Of a DNA stretch of 64,000 bases, positions 12,101 through 23,824 are shown one piece after another. The notes under the pieces are model-generated. The model was given only the letters and a program-made list of their open reading frames with translations. It was not told the origin of the DNA and searched no databases. This DNA is from Selaginella moellendorffii (Eukaryota; Streptophyta; Lycopodiopsida; Selaginellales; Selaginellaceae), in NCBI RefSeq assembly GCF_000143415.4, contig NW_003314264.1, positions 3,843,229 through 3,907,228 of the forward strand, given 5' to 3'. Position 1 is the stretch's first letter, and each line of letters starts with the position of its first letter. The translations under genes were made by a program, and so were the position numbers.

Positions 12101-12466
12101 CGACTTGTTGAGCGCTTCTATCTCACCGTCCTTCCCTTTGACGCGCTCCTTGAGCGACATCAACCCATCCTCGGCATCCTCCTCCTCGGTGGAGACCGCC
12201 GCTGATTTCCCAGGAGTGTAGCATCTTGTGGAAAGAACCCCAAGCGCCGTTGGGAGGAATCGCGACACCCCAAACAATGCCTGCATTCCTGCCGTGCTGC
12301 TGCTGCTCCGTCCAAATGCCGGAGCTCCAGCTCGCGGCGCTCTAGTTTTGCGAAGAAGCATACCTTGCGTGGTGATTGCCCTACATTGCCACGAGCGGCT
12401 GCTGGCGGAGACGAGCGAGAGACGCGAGCAAAGGCCCGCCGGCGCCATTGCTCTGGAAACGTTCAT
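9129..12466 (-). CDS. OZ/VAR3-type organelle RanBP2 zinc finger protein with RGG tail
   Basis: Related to the plant organelle zinc finger (OZ) family; members such as OZ1/VAR3 support organelle RNA editing or splicing. Exons are 12466-11505, 11432-11315, 11249-10942, 10866-10768 and 10713-9129 (1023 residues). The N-terminus is rich in Ser/Arg/Ala and poor in acids, a probable mitochondrial or plastid targeting peptide. An acidic coiled-coil region follows, then the family signature TTLRKAVNSGKRLRGF. A C-x2-C...C pair VCKSCSKKDDC is next, then two RanBP2 fingers GDWKCVECDYINFCRN and GDWECPECRFVNFARN. The last about 440 residues alternate Asp/Ser blocks with RGG/GYGDRDDFRGG repeats. The target transcript is unknown. 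Confidence 0.85.
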
Positions 12467-12608
12467 AGCCGCGCCTTAAACCCTAAACCACCATGGATAA
12501 AACCCTAGACCTAAAGGGTTTAACACAACCTCCTCCATCCAACGGCTATGGGGGTGTCGAGATCTTTCTTTAAAATTTAAAACTTTTTAGGTTTTAGGGC
12601 TCTCAGCC
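12467..12608. promoter_or_regulatory. 142-bp divergent promoter between OZ-type and HAD-like genes
   Basis: The two ATGs (12466 minus and 12609 plus) are separated by 142 bp. The segment contains AAACCCTAAACC at about 12478-12489 and AAAACCCTAG shortly after, which are telo-box-like motifs. Bidirectional use is inferred from geometry. Confidence 0.6.
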
Positions 12609-14182
12609 ATGGCGACTTTGGCGCCCACATCGGGATTTCGCCTCGGCGGCAGCATTTTTCAGGCGAAGACGCGGAGATTTTCGCCGGTTCTTGTGTCGAG
12701 CAGGAGCGGCGGCGGCAATGCGGCGTCGGACATGGCAGTTTTTCTGGAGATCGACGGGTATGGAGGATAATTTCACTGTTTCAGTGCTTGAAAAGGGCTT
12801 GTTCTTCCTGGGCATAGAGTTGTGGCTGATTTGCACAGACACGGGCATCGGCAAAGCTTCAATGTAGGTACGAGATGTTTTTGTGGCTGTGAGCTGAAAA
12901 TCAAGCGGTATTTTTGACAGCTTTCCAGAGGCTGGGCCTCGACTGCGCGAATTGGACTGAGCCTGTCTACCTTGATCTTCTCAGGTTGCTTTTCCTTCTT
13001 CTGTTCTATTCTCCTCGTTTTTTCCGTGAACGAATTTCTCTGCAGGCAGGCAGGCAGTGATGAAACGCAAATGCTGACCACATTTTTCGATAGAGTATGT
13101 TTTCCCTTTTCATCGGTTTTGTTCTTTCGTTCTTTTGTAATGTTGGAAAGGATTCCAGATTGGATGGCCCATGTCGCTGCCAACGAATGAGAAGGACACA
13201 TTTGTAAGAAAGCTAATGGAATCCAAGGTACAATTCAATCTACAATTTGGTTTCTCTTTCTCTGACAGAATTGAAAACAACTGCTATCCATCAAGCAACA
13301 CGAACTGGAGACTCTGGCAGCATCGGATGCGATTCCAATTCGACCCGACTTAACGAGGTATGTAGCAGAGAGCCTTTCGTCACCTTTCATGTGTTTTCAC
13401 AGCTTTGTGGACGAGGCCATGGGCGAGCTCGTTCCCGTTGTCTTCATATCTTCCTACAGCAAGAGCGGAGAGCGGGTTGCAAGGTAGTCTTTTACGAAAA
13501 GACGAACATGAAATGGATCTTTGGTGTGACCACAACAGACTGCTACTCGACAAGCTGGGAATGGAGCGCCTCGACTACATCAAGATTGTTGGCTCGCACG
13601 AGGTGGAAAGCAGTGCGTATGGACAAGTTGTCCTCGGCCTCGGCGTTTCTTCCTCTCCAGATGAGCTCCTTGCCACCGAAGTCGCCAAAGCTGGTTTGTG
13701 TGACCTGGCTCTATACTTCGACTCACTACTCTTTTTCCACCAGTTTCCAGCGAGAAGCAAAGGCTTGCCAGTGAGGTTGCTTCCACCTTGAAACTTAAAG
13801 TCGATCTTGACACAACCTCTAGTGCACTGTATGGAAACTTCAAGTTTATATCGCTAAAACGTATCTAAGTTTTTGTTCCTTCCAGATTAAAGACAACAAT
13901 AGCAGCTCTAAGAGCCGCTGCTGAGACCGCTGGAGTGCCTATCGATCGGGGCATCCTTCTGGCTGGTGCCTATCTCGGCACAGAAGCAGCCAGTAGAATC
14001 AGCCTTCCCTGCGTTGTTGTACGAAGCAGGTTTGTGCTTCAAAGTTCTTTCTATCCAAACAGAATGAGTTTTTGTCATACAGTTTAACGGCTAGAGCGGA
14101 GTTTCCCCTTGCTAGAGCAACACTGGAAGGCTTTGGAGCTGGAGCTATAACTCTAAGTAGATTGCGGAAGTACCTGGCTTGA
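12609..14182 (+). CDS. HAD-like protein with variant motif I, probably plastid-targeted
   Basis: Resembles the plant HAD-superfamily group that includes Arabidopsis At5g45170-like proteins. About ten small exons are spliced with short introns. The first exon (12609-12757) encodes a Ser/Arg-rich leader, likely a transit peptide, and ends in FLEIDG. Later blocks read VVADLHRHGHRQSFN, GLDCANWTEPVYLDLLR, RLDYIKIVGSHEVESSAYGQ and SLTARAEFPLARATLEGFGAG before the stop at 14180. The usual HAD nucleophile position is Glu (EID) instead of Asp (DxD), so classical phosphatase chemistry is doubtful. Middle exon borders (13020-13560) are approximate. Its stop lies 52 bp from the convergent aquaporin stop. 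Confidence 0.8.
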
Positions 14183-14234
14183 AATTCTACCCTGTAAGTT
14201 GTAAGCTATGTCAATATACACGAGCTTGGGCTTT

Positions 14235-15139
14235 CTAAACCACCGCTTCTGTGTGTTTCTCGTTCTTGATGTTCTTGATGAGATCGTTGGTTGATTGCTT
14301 CTGTGTGGACGAGACTGTTGGCAGGAAGAGGGCAGTGTAGATGAGAGCGGCTGCCGTCGCTCCCAGCAGCGGCGCGGCCCAGTAAATCCAGTGGTTCTTC
14401 CACTGCCCCGACCACAGTGCTGCTCCAAGTGATCTTGCCGGGTTCATCGATGCTCCAGTGACGGGCACCCCAACGAGGTGGTCAACAAGTACCGCCATGC
14501 CAATTGTGAGGGGCGCTATAGTCGAGGGGCCTTTTTTGTCCACCGCGGTTCCAAAGATAACGTATACCAGCACGAAGGTGAGCAGCGCTTCCAGTCCGAA
14601 GGCTTCGATGACTGTGAACTTGGAATTAACAGCATGAGCTCCAAAGTGTCCCTGCAAAGTTGCGATGAGAAATGTAAAGTTGCGTGGAGTTGTACAATGA
14701 GACTTACGGCGATGGCAGATGGAAACTCGCGGTAGAATCCAGCACCGAGCACTGCTCCTGCCAGCTGAGAGATCCAATACATGAGACCTTTGATGATGCT
14801 CATGTTGCCGCTCATCATGAAGCCGAACGAGACAGCCGGGTTAAGGTGGCCTCCAGAAACTCCAGCGGTTGCGGCTACGAGGATAGCGATCGCGAAGCCA
14901 TGCGCGATGGCTATAACGAGAAGCCTGGCAGAGTTAAGCTGGTCATCCACGATTCCTGCACGAAAAGTTTTCGCGTAAGTTCATGATTGTCAAAAGATAA
15001 AACAAAACAGACCCGAGGACACGACAGATCCGCATCCGAGGAATACGAACAGGAACGTCCCGATGAACTCTGCAGCACAGCCAAGGAGTGTTGTTGGAGA
15101 GAAGGGGTCTCTCACTCCCAAGCTCCAGCTTCTCAACAT
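14235..15139 (-). CDS. Aquaporin, HIP (hybrid intrinsic protein) type
   Basis: Membrane channel of the MIP family. Exons are 15139-15013, 14955-14708 and 14651-14235, giving 263 residues. Six hydrophobic helices are visible, with the two NPA boxes GGHLNPAVS (81-83) and ASMNPARS (195-197). By alignment with known aquaporins the aromatic/arginine filter is His61, His183, Ala192, Arg198. That H/H/A/R set is the one described for HIPs of mosses and lycophytes; TIPs normally carry Ile and PIPs Phe at two of these sites. The helix-5 block STIAPLTIGMAVLVDHLVG looks TIP-like at its start and PIP-like at its end. Transport substrate (water, perhaps glycerol or others) is inferred only. Confidence 0.88.
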
Positions 15140-15218
15140 GATGGTTGATGAGGCAAAAGCTTCTCTCTAGTTGAGGTCGCTCCACACCAAGGAACTGCAA
15201 CGAGGAGAGCTAAGGTCC

Positions 15219-15235
15219 CAGAACTTATATACGTC
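15219..15235 (-). promoter_or_regulatory. TATA-box candidate for aquaporin gene
   Basis: On the minus strand the sequence reads GTATATAAGTTC about 85 bp upstream of the ATG at 15139, a position and form consistent with a plant TATA box. Confidence 0.55.
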
Positions 15236-15594
15236 CCCAAGGCGCTTTGTTTGTTTGTAGCCCTCTATCTGCGATCGATGGACTATTCCCGAGTCGGCCG
15301 AGCAGGGTCCACGTGGAGGACCGACCGTTAAGAACTGAGCTCCCGGAATAATTCTGCCAATGTTCCATGCTTCATAAGTCCATGCTGTAATGGCCAACCA
15401 GCCGCCCTGACTGGGCCCTTGCCTTGAATTCGTTCTTCTTCATGCGCTGCTCGTTCATTGAAATGCTCCTTAGATAGATTCGAATACCCCTGATTGCAAA
15501 ACAACGAAAGTCGAAAGTCTATAGCGAAGGATTCAAAAGCAAGAATGATGAAAACCTGCTTTTAAGTTCTCGGCTGAGCAATAGTAGCTCTCTC

Positions 15595-18500
15595 TCACGA
15601 GCACGATGGCGATGGTGATGACGATGAAGATGACGTCGAGGATGATGTTCTCCGTCTCTTCGACTTGTGGCGTTTATGTCTTTCCTTCCTTTCTCTTCTC
15701 TGCAATAATGCGTAACGTAATTCAGTCGCACGCTTAGTGCTAATACCAAAGGACCTTACTTTTCGTTTGCTCCGTTCTTTGGAAGACTCCTCCCTCCTGT
15801 CCCTGCTCTTGTCCTTCCTTTTGTCACGGGACCGGCGTTGATCTTTATCGTCCTTAGTAGTGGCGTGGTCCTCGGGTTCACTTGTGTACTGCGCATCCTT
15901 GGCTTGTGCTTTCTCGTCTCTCTCTTTCTGAATATCGGCTTTCGGTTCCTCTCCTTTCCGAGACGGTTTAACGAATTTAATATGACCCTTTGGAATGTCT
16001 TGAGGTTGTCCGCTTGAAGTGTCCTCAGTAGTTTGTCCTTTTGAAATGTCCTCAGGTTGTCCTCCTGAAGTGTCCTGAGTAGTTTGTCCTTTTGAACTGT
16101 CTTCAGGTGCCTTAACTGGAACAGGCATGGGAGGAGGAACTGCAAGTCCCAATTCCTTTCCAAGTGACTCCAAAAAGTCATCCGCCACCAAGCGTGTTAA
16201 AGCTGCATTCGCAGCATCTACGTTTTTCACCGGTTGGCTTGGAGCTTCTTCCTCTTCATCATCAGAAAAGATAGCCTGCCACCATTCACGTTAGATAAAT
16301 ATCCAATTTGACGAGGAATAATACCTTGTAAAGATCAACGGGCTTTTCTGCAATTTTCTCCTCGGGTTCCTGTTGTTCACCCTCATCAACAGGAGGTGTG
16401 CTTTCCCTTTGCACTTCTTCAACTTTAGCAGCACTTCCAATAGCTTCAGTAATCTTCGAGGAAAACAGACTCTCTGACGGCGTAGCAAGCGTCAAAGACT
16501 CTATCCGGCTCTTTGGTTTCGCTAGAGAAGACTGCAAGACGATGTAACATTCAGAATAATAGGCAAAAAGATACTGAGGCGCACCTGTCCAGTGTATGGA
16601 TCTAGCACGTCGAAACGTTTGCAGAGAAGTGGAAGAGGTCTCCATGGCTCCTCAGTCCTCCTAGGATAAGACAAGGATGTGGAAGGCTGAGGTGCATAGC
16701 TTGTTGATGGAACTGATAGTTGATTTGGTGATTGCTGTTCCTCGATGCTTTCTGAGGAAAAAACGAATATGTAAGCTTTAATGTGCTAAGAGATTGACAT
16801 GATACACACTTACTTACAAATTTGCCTGCCTGTTCAACACCCCCGGACGTGAATCTGTCACTTGAGGCAGCCAACTTGCCAAGTAAATTTGCACCCGACG
16901 ATGAAACAGTTCCTCTAGCAGCATGTGCAACAGCCTCAAACTCAAGAATTTCCTGCGCACGTTGGGCTTCTGTCAGCTGTTGAGCACCTTTGTTCATTTT
17001 TCTTAAACCCCCGGTGTACTTATCCTTAAGAAACTGCTCATAGCGTGCTTGCTTAGCAGGGTCATCCTCGAAAGGTAGACGATTTGTCTTAGTTGGCTGC
17101 AAGACTACAAAGTAAGTGAAAAAGCATACTATCATCGAGCCTACCTCTGCAGATGGCTTCATGAAAGTGTTATTGAGTGTCGCCTGTAACCGAGCACGAT
17201 CTTCAGCGGGAATAGCCGGCAGCGCTGATTTTTGCAGAGGCATCTCCCCAAGAGCTTGACCACGTTCGCTTGCACCAAGCTTCGGCCTATCTCGATTAGA
17301 TTGAATCTGCAAACCACGCTTCGATCGTTCTTCCCATAGCCTCCTTGTATAGTAGTCACCACCCATCCCCCCAAAAAGAAACTGAAACAAAGGATTTTCT
17401 TTGTTCTTCTCTTTGGAGAGAGCTTCAAGTTGAGTTCCACTCCTTGCCACAAGAATTGCCATGCCGTCTATCAGCTTCACAAGAGTTTTATCTTCCGGCT
17501 GTGGTGCTTCGAGTGGGGTATTGTCAGATTGTGATTGTGATAGATCCAAGGCTGCAACGAACTTGTGAACTGGAACGTAGTCAGGAGGAACCACAGGAGG
17601 GTGAAACCTGATATATGAAACAGTACGTGAGCATAAACAGTAATGAAAATGCATACTACAAACCATTCTGCTTGGTAAGTGTTCTCGCTAGCAAGTTTGA
17701 ATCCCGGCAAAGCATCTTTTCCAACTGCCACAGTCGGAAGCCTTGGCCTTGGTGCTTTTCTCTCTATTTTTTCTAGCCGCTCTAGCTCTTCATCTTCGAG
17801 TACCATCATCTCAGGATGAGGACCTTAGGAGAAAGAAAAGGCAAAAGAAATTAGCTGAAAGTCCCAAGTATACATTTACAACCTGTTGCATAGACGTCCT
17901 CATCTTCATCCCCCATCTCCTCAAGGGCTCCTATGCCGAAGCCCTTCGACATTGTCACAGCTGCAAAGTGCCACGGTTTTAGATTTTATAAAGCAAGGAT
18001 CGAATTACCATTTGGACGAAGCGTTCTCCGCTTGACTTTGTCCTTATCATCATCCAGCCGATAGTCCTTGGCATCTGCAGCCATCGCATTATCATCTGAA
18101 GAGAAAGAAACAACGAATGCCTACGTCGAAATTCAGGAGCACTTTGAAACGGATCAAATCCCAAGCCATGAACGTTGTCCTTTATTTTCCTGACAAAGTC
18201 CTGCACGGAAACACAAACATGATGTCTGCAAAATCGCCACAAGCAAACAGCTTACAGGAACACTAGTTGGTGGCAAATCCAATTGTTCCTCTGCAGTTTC
18301 ACTATCTTCCAATGATGGACCAGCATCTTGTGAGCTACTGCCTGCACTAGCTAGAGCCAGCATAGCTTTCCTGCCTTCTCTTTTAACCTCTGCAAATGCC
18401 CGCAGTTAGCAATCATTAGAAAAAAAGAGCCGTACTATTACCTGAAGAGGCTGCTATGTGTTTCGGGCCAATACCCCGACCATGTCGCCATCCCATTTTC

Positions 18501-19221
18501 CTTAGCAGCTTCACACCAATAGAATCTGTCGGAGGTACGATTATCTCATCCGGCACAAACCCCGGAATAACAGCAGGCCTAGAACGTAAATCTTGAGGAA
18601 AAATCACGAGAAACGATGCGTACCTGTTCGTTTCTTGAGTAGCTTCACGCCGAGCATACTCCGCTGCAGTGAAACCGAACGTGTCGAATTCTTGAGCAGT
18701 TCCAATTTGCTTAGAATCCATCTCCTGCAAACGGGTTTCCAAGGCGGCCATTAAGCGGACTCAGCTCTAAAGTTCCTACAATGCGTACCCTTCGTTCTTC
18801 ATCATCCATATAATCATAGGCGCTGTGTTGTCGCATATCAGCTCGACTTCCTCGCGACGACTTGAAAGTTTTTGGCTCCCATCCTTGAAATCAAAAACGT
18901 TTAAGCACACATAACGAATGAAACATTTCTCTTACCGTCTTTGGACCCGACAGTGTTGAAGTACCCAGCAGAGAAGCCTCCCGTAAACGCTCCATGGAAT
19001 CTCCTGCGGCCCTCGCTATCACGAGCCTAGACACGAAATTTTCAGCAAGAGAAGCGAGAAGAACACATCGATCTTACATCCTGCTTCCACACGGGCTGCT
19101 GCTGGCGAAGCGTCCCCTTATCCAGCGCCTTAGCGCGTTTGCGAGCCGAGAGCTCATCGGAATTCTCGAGTGGAGTGCCATAGACCACCAGGGCGCTTCC
19201 ATCGTCATCGCCTCGCCCCAT
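15595..19221 (-). CDS. TGH: TOUGH-like G-patch/SURP RNA-processing protein
   Basis: Homologue of Arabidopsis TOUGH, a nuclear G-patch protein that promotes pri-miRNA processing and splicing. About 16 exons run from the ATG at 19221 ([20 protein letters not shown]) to the stop at 15595. Visible blocks include [39 protein letters not shown], the G-patch segment [18 protein letters not shown], a SURP-like module with [13 protein letters not shown] and [20 protein letters not shown], and [16 protein letters not shown]. The C-terminus is rich in Arg/Lys/Ser repeats (SKERSKRK, then a Ser run), and a [16 protein letters not shown]-type internal repeat lies near 16010-16090. The last intron (about 15755-15702) is in frame and stop-free. 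Exon borders in the centre are approximate. Confidence 0.9.
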
Positions 19222-19307
19222 TAAATCCCAGCCCTAAAACAAGAACCCGACCAAAACCCTAATACAAAAGGGGGAAAGAAAGCTAGTTTCGTGCGATCGA
19301 TCGAGCG
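19222..19307. promoter_or_regulatory. 86-bp divergent promoter between TOUGH and GRF zinc finger genes
   Basis: Only 86 bp separate the two start codons. AAAACCCTAAT, a telo-box-like motif, is present at about 19253-19263. Shared regulation of two RNA/nucleic-acid-binding genes is plausible but inferred. Confidence 0.55.
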
Positions 19308-20576
19308 ATGGCGGAGGACGGCGACTACACGGCGGCACTGCGCGGCAGCAACAGCGATCAGTGGCAAGCATTGAAGCCTCCAGCTCCAGCGGCGCCTAGG
19401 TTTGGCGGCAATCCAGGAGCTGGTGGATCATCTTCTTCTTCCGACGGTGCGTGCTACCGCTGCGGGCAAGCTGGCCACTGGTCCCGCGATTGCTCGATGC
19501 GCCCGGCGGGAAATGCAAGTGGAATCCAGCCTCCTCCCGCGATGAATCTCTCCTCCAAGTCTTGCCCTTGTGGAGCTGGGATGTGCGTTCTTCGCACGTC
19601 CAATACTGCGAAAAATCCCGGCCGCCAGTTTCTCACTTGTCCAGCTCCACAGGTAAGCTTCTTTCTTTCTTTTATGTTCTCGCTATAGAACGTAAAGTTC
19701 TTCGTGAAACCATTGGTTCTTTCACGGTTTCTTTAACCTTGTCAACTTTCGCTAACACGTAGTTCTTGCTTGATAGGGCGCGAAGTGCAGCTTCTTCGAG
19801 TGGTGCGATGCCGCAGGAGCACCCTCTACGAATCAGCCACCGCAGGCACAGCAGCCCGGCGAGCCCGAGTTGAAATGCCGCAACTGTAACCAACCTTGCG
19901 TGGTATTCACAGCCAGGACCGAGAAGAACTCCGGCCGCCGGTTCTACAAATGCGTAAGAACCTGTTTTCTTGTGCTTAAAAGCCTTCGATGGATGGTGTA
20001 GAAAAAAGAGGACTGCCACTTTTTCAAGTGGTGTGACGAAGCGTTCGCTCCCTCCTCGTCCCCCGGCTATAAGCCTCCTGCTGGCTATGGAGGCGCGAAC
20101 TACACTGGAGCAGGATATGGAGGTGCTTCTCCCGGCTATGTGAACCCAGGTATCATCCACCACTACTCACCTCTAATAAATCATTTTGCTTAAGCAGGAG
20201 TATATGGAGGCCATGAAAACGTTTCCTCCGGCTATGGCGGTCCAGGTACCATTGAAACACAGAAAAAGCATTCACTTTCGAAACCTGTATAGGCTTTGGA
20301 GGGCCAAACAACACCGAAGGAGGATATGGCGGTCATGGCTACGGTGGCTCTGGTACCTCTCGACTCTCGTGAAAATGCTTTCAGTCCCAGGCTTTTTTGC
20401 AGGGCCAACATACTCGGGAGGATACGGGGCCCGTGGAAACGCCTCTTCCGGCTATGCACGCTCAGGTACCATCTCTCGACCGGTATAAAACTTCCAGCGA
20501 TTTACAAGCTCCTGCAGGCGATGGACACCCGAGCGCCAGTTATGGTCGTGGATACGGAGACTATGGAAACGCGTAG
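19308..20576 (+). CDS. CCHC zinc knuckle plus double GRF zinc finger protein
   Basis: Exons are 19308-19652, 19777-19953, 20002-20149, 20198-20245, 20293-20352, 20403-20465 and 20518-20576, giving 299 residues. A CCHC knuckle CYRCGQAGHWSRDC (about residue 48) is followed by two GRF fingers. The first runs from SKSCPCGAGMCVLRTSN to CSFFEWCD; the second runs from LKCRNCNQPCVVF to CHFFKWCDE. GRF and CCHC modules of this kind occur at the C-terminus of plant TOP3-alpha and in other single-strand nucleic-acid binding proteins; here no topoisomerase domain is present. The tail is Gly/Tyr/Ser-rich and built from four short phase-1 exons. The exact function is unknown. Confidence 0.82.
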
Positions 20577-20738
20577 CTTGCTGAAGCGATCTAGAGATAT
20601 GGATTGAGAGAGGATAGTAGAGAGAAGAATGCTCGTCGAAAGTTTAAAGGTTTGCTGTTAATATTTTGCCCCGGTTTTAATGTATCGCATTTTGGTTCTA
20701 TCTTCTCTGTTTTCTAGGGCTTTCCTTGTGAGGGAAAA

Positions 20739-21492
20739 ATGCAGTCTCTCCGAAGAGCGTGGTCATGGCTCAGGCGTCGCCAACAAGAAGACCAAGGGCC
20801 TCAGCTTTCGGCGGAGGACATGGGTTACTACACGGAGAATTCTTTCTTCTCGGCGCGTGAAGTTGCTGTGCTCTACAAAAAATTTCACGTAAGCTTTTTC
20901 TTCCGTCTCTGTTCTTGATGGTTGGATTCGTTTTTTTTCTTTTTCTTTTTTTTCTTGTCCCCAGGCAATGTGCAAGGAGGGATGGAATGTGCTCACTCAC
21001 GAGGATCTAACGTCCATTGAGGAGATGCTCGCAAATCCATTTGCTCCGAGAATTCTCGAGCTTTTCAGCGAGGACGGAAGCGGGTTCCTGACTTTCGAGA
21101 AATTCGTAAACATGGCGGGCGTGTTCTCCGCAAAGTCGCCACCCGAGGTGAAAATGATATGGGCGTTTGCGCTGTGGGATTTCGACGGCGACGACGTCAT
21201 TGGAGATGGTAAGGCTCTCGACGTTTTTGGTCTCAAAGCTTTGCTTTAAGCTGTTTTAGAAAGCCTTGCAGACGATCTAAAGCAAGGGATCTCTCTCATC
21301 ACGCAAACTGACGAAAGCTCCAATCCTTCGGCTCTTGCCACCCTTGGAGAAGAGCAGATTGACGAGGTCGTGTCCAGAGTCCTGCAAGAGATCGATCCAA
21401 ACAACTACGGGCTAAACTATGCGGACTTCCGAAAAGTGCTACAGAGAATGCCGGATTTCATCAATAACTTCCACATGAACTTTATTGCTTGA
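20739..21492 (+). CDS. CIB-like (calcium and integrin-binding type) EF-hand protein
   Basis: Exons are 20739-20888, 20965-21208 and 21272-21492, giving 204 residues. The order of blocks matches the CIB family: LYKKFHAMCKEG near the start, NPFAPRILELFSEDGSGFLTFEKF, VNMAGVFSAKSPPEVKMIWA, ALWDFDGDDVIGDDDL, and DPNNYGLNYADF before the terminal RMPDFINNF. The second complete EF loop has Asp at position 12 instead of Glu, a feature of CIB proteins. There is no Gly2, so N-myristoylation is not expected. Calcium sensing is likely; the target is unknown. A CBL-type sensor was considered but fits less well. Confidence 0.78.
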
Positions 21493-21707
21493 GTGCGTAA
21501 GTAGCTACACGTCAGCTTTTCCTCCTAATCTTTTGTTATTGCGAAGGGCCGTTCGTCATTTCTACAGTGGCCGCCACACAAAGGATACTTCGTCTGATCA
21601 TACCCCGTCCTTGCGCCCGTTGCTGCCTAGTTGAAAGTATAAAGGGGATTTCTTGCAACGCTCCTCAAGCGTATTTCTCTCTGTTCTTTCCATTGATCCA
21701 CAGACGC

Positions 21708-22712
<1,005 letters not shown>

Positions 22713-22855
22713 TGTTCTTTCCGGCTGGGAATGTCCAGGCGATAGGAATGTAAGCCGACGGACCAGATCGTTTGGAGGATTCTGGGAAGTGACAATATAA
22801 AGATCTCTTTGAGCCAAACCCCTATTTGCGTGTTCATTTGGTGGAGAGAGCGGCG

Positions 22856-23529
22856 ATGGCGTCCTCGGCTGTGGAAGAGGGTGCTGTGTCTGCGTCTGGC
22901 GCCGTCATTGGCGATGCTCCTGGCCATGGCGCTCCCGGTGAGATATTTCGCCCTTCGATCTTGATTGCTTTGTGTCGCCATTGAAATTTCGATCTCTTTC
23001 ATCGATATCTTGCATGCACTTGCAGATCGTGTAGCCCGGGTGCTAGATCGGCTCGTTTTGAGTGCTAGATCGTCTTTGTCGGCGCTAAGTTTCTGTCGGT
23101 TTGATTTCAGGAAAGAAAGATGGCGAAGAAGCTCCGGCTGTCAAGAAGGAAGAAACTTCCGCCGTCGAAGCCAAGGTAATGCCACTTCATGTCTTTGATC
23201 TTCCAGAAAGAAATCTTGCGCAGGAAAAATCCCTGGAGAATGCTCCGGCTGTCGAATCCAAGGTAACGACATTTCTTTTCTTTGATCTCCCCTTGTGGAC
23301 AGGACGAAATCTTAATCAGGACAAAGCGCTGGACCTGGGTGTCAACACGGATGTGAACACAGTGAAAGCACCTGGCTTTATGGAGCGTACCATGGAGGAA
23401 GTCGAGGCCGTGGCGGAGGCTCTTCACGAGAAGCTCGATCTCAAGGGGACCAATGACGAGAACAAGGACCAGAATGAAGAACGCGACGGCATTTTCAAGC
23501 GGCTTCTAAAGAAGATTGGCTTCAAGTGA
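22856..23529 (+). CDS. small Glu/Lys-rich protein of unknown function
   Basis: Exon 1 is 22856-22937 and the second coding block is 23111-23529. I do not recognise a family. The N-terminus is Ala/Gly/Glu-rich; the C-terminus has a conserved-looking amphipathic part GFMERTMEEVEAVAEALHEK and a basic end GIFKRLLKKIGFK. Two inner segments (23176-23223, 48 nt; 23263-23319, 57 nt) start with GTAA, end in CAG, are multiples of three and have no stop. They are probably small introns, which would reduce the protein from 166 to 131 residues. Nothing indicates a signal peptide or membrane helix. Confidence 0.6.
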
Positions 23530-23824
23530 GCGGACTCGCTGGACATGCCGGTCAGTATCTCTCTTTAGCTTATCTTTGTCTTGTGTTTCTAACGTTCTCT
23601 GTGTATCATTTGCAGCTTGCGTCTTAGGCTTTTAAACGTGTATAGAAAAGACTTCGGGCTCTCTGTTTTGTTTTGTACTGTGATTTGTTTTCACTCAACA
23701 CGATGCTACAAATTAAACAAAGGTACTGTCCTTGAGGCTGCGATCTTTTGTGACCACTTCCACTTCTCGGCAACGTAATCCAGGTTTATTATGGTTCTTT
23801 TTTTACTAAACAATTGACTGTCGT

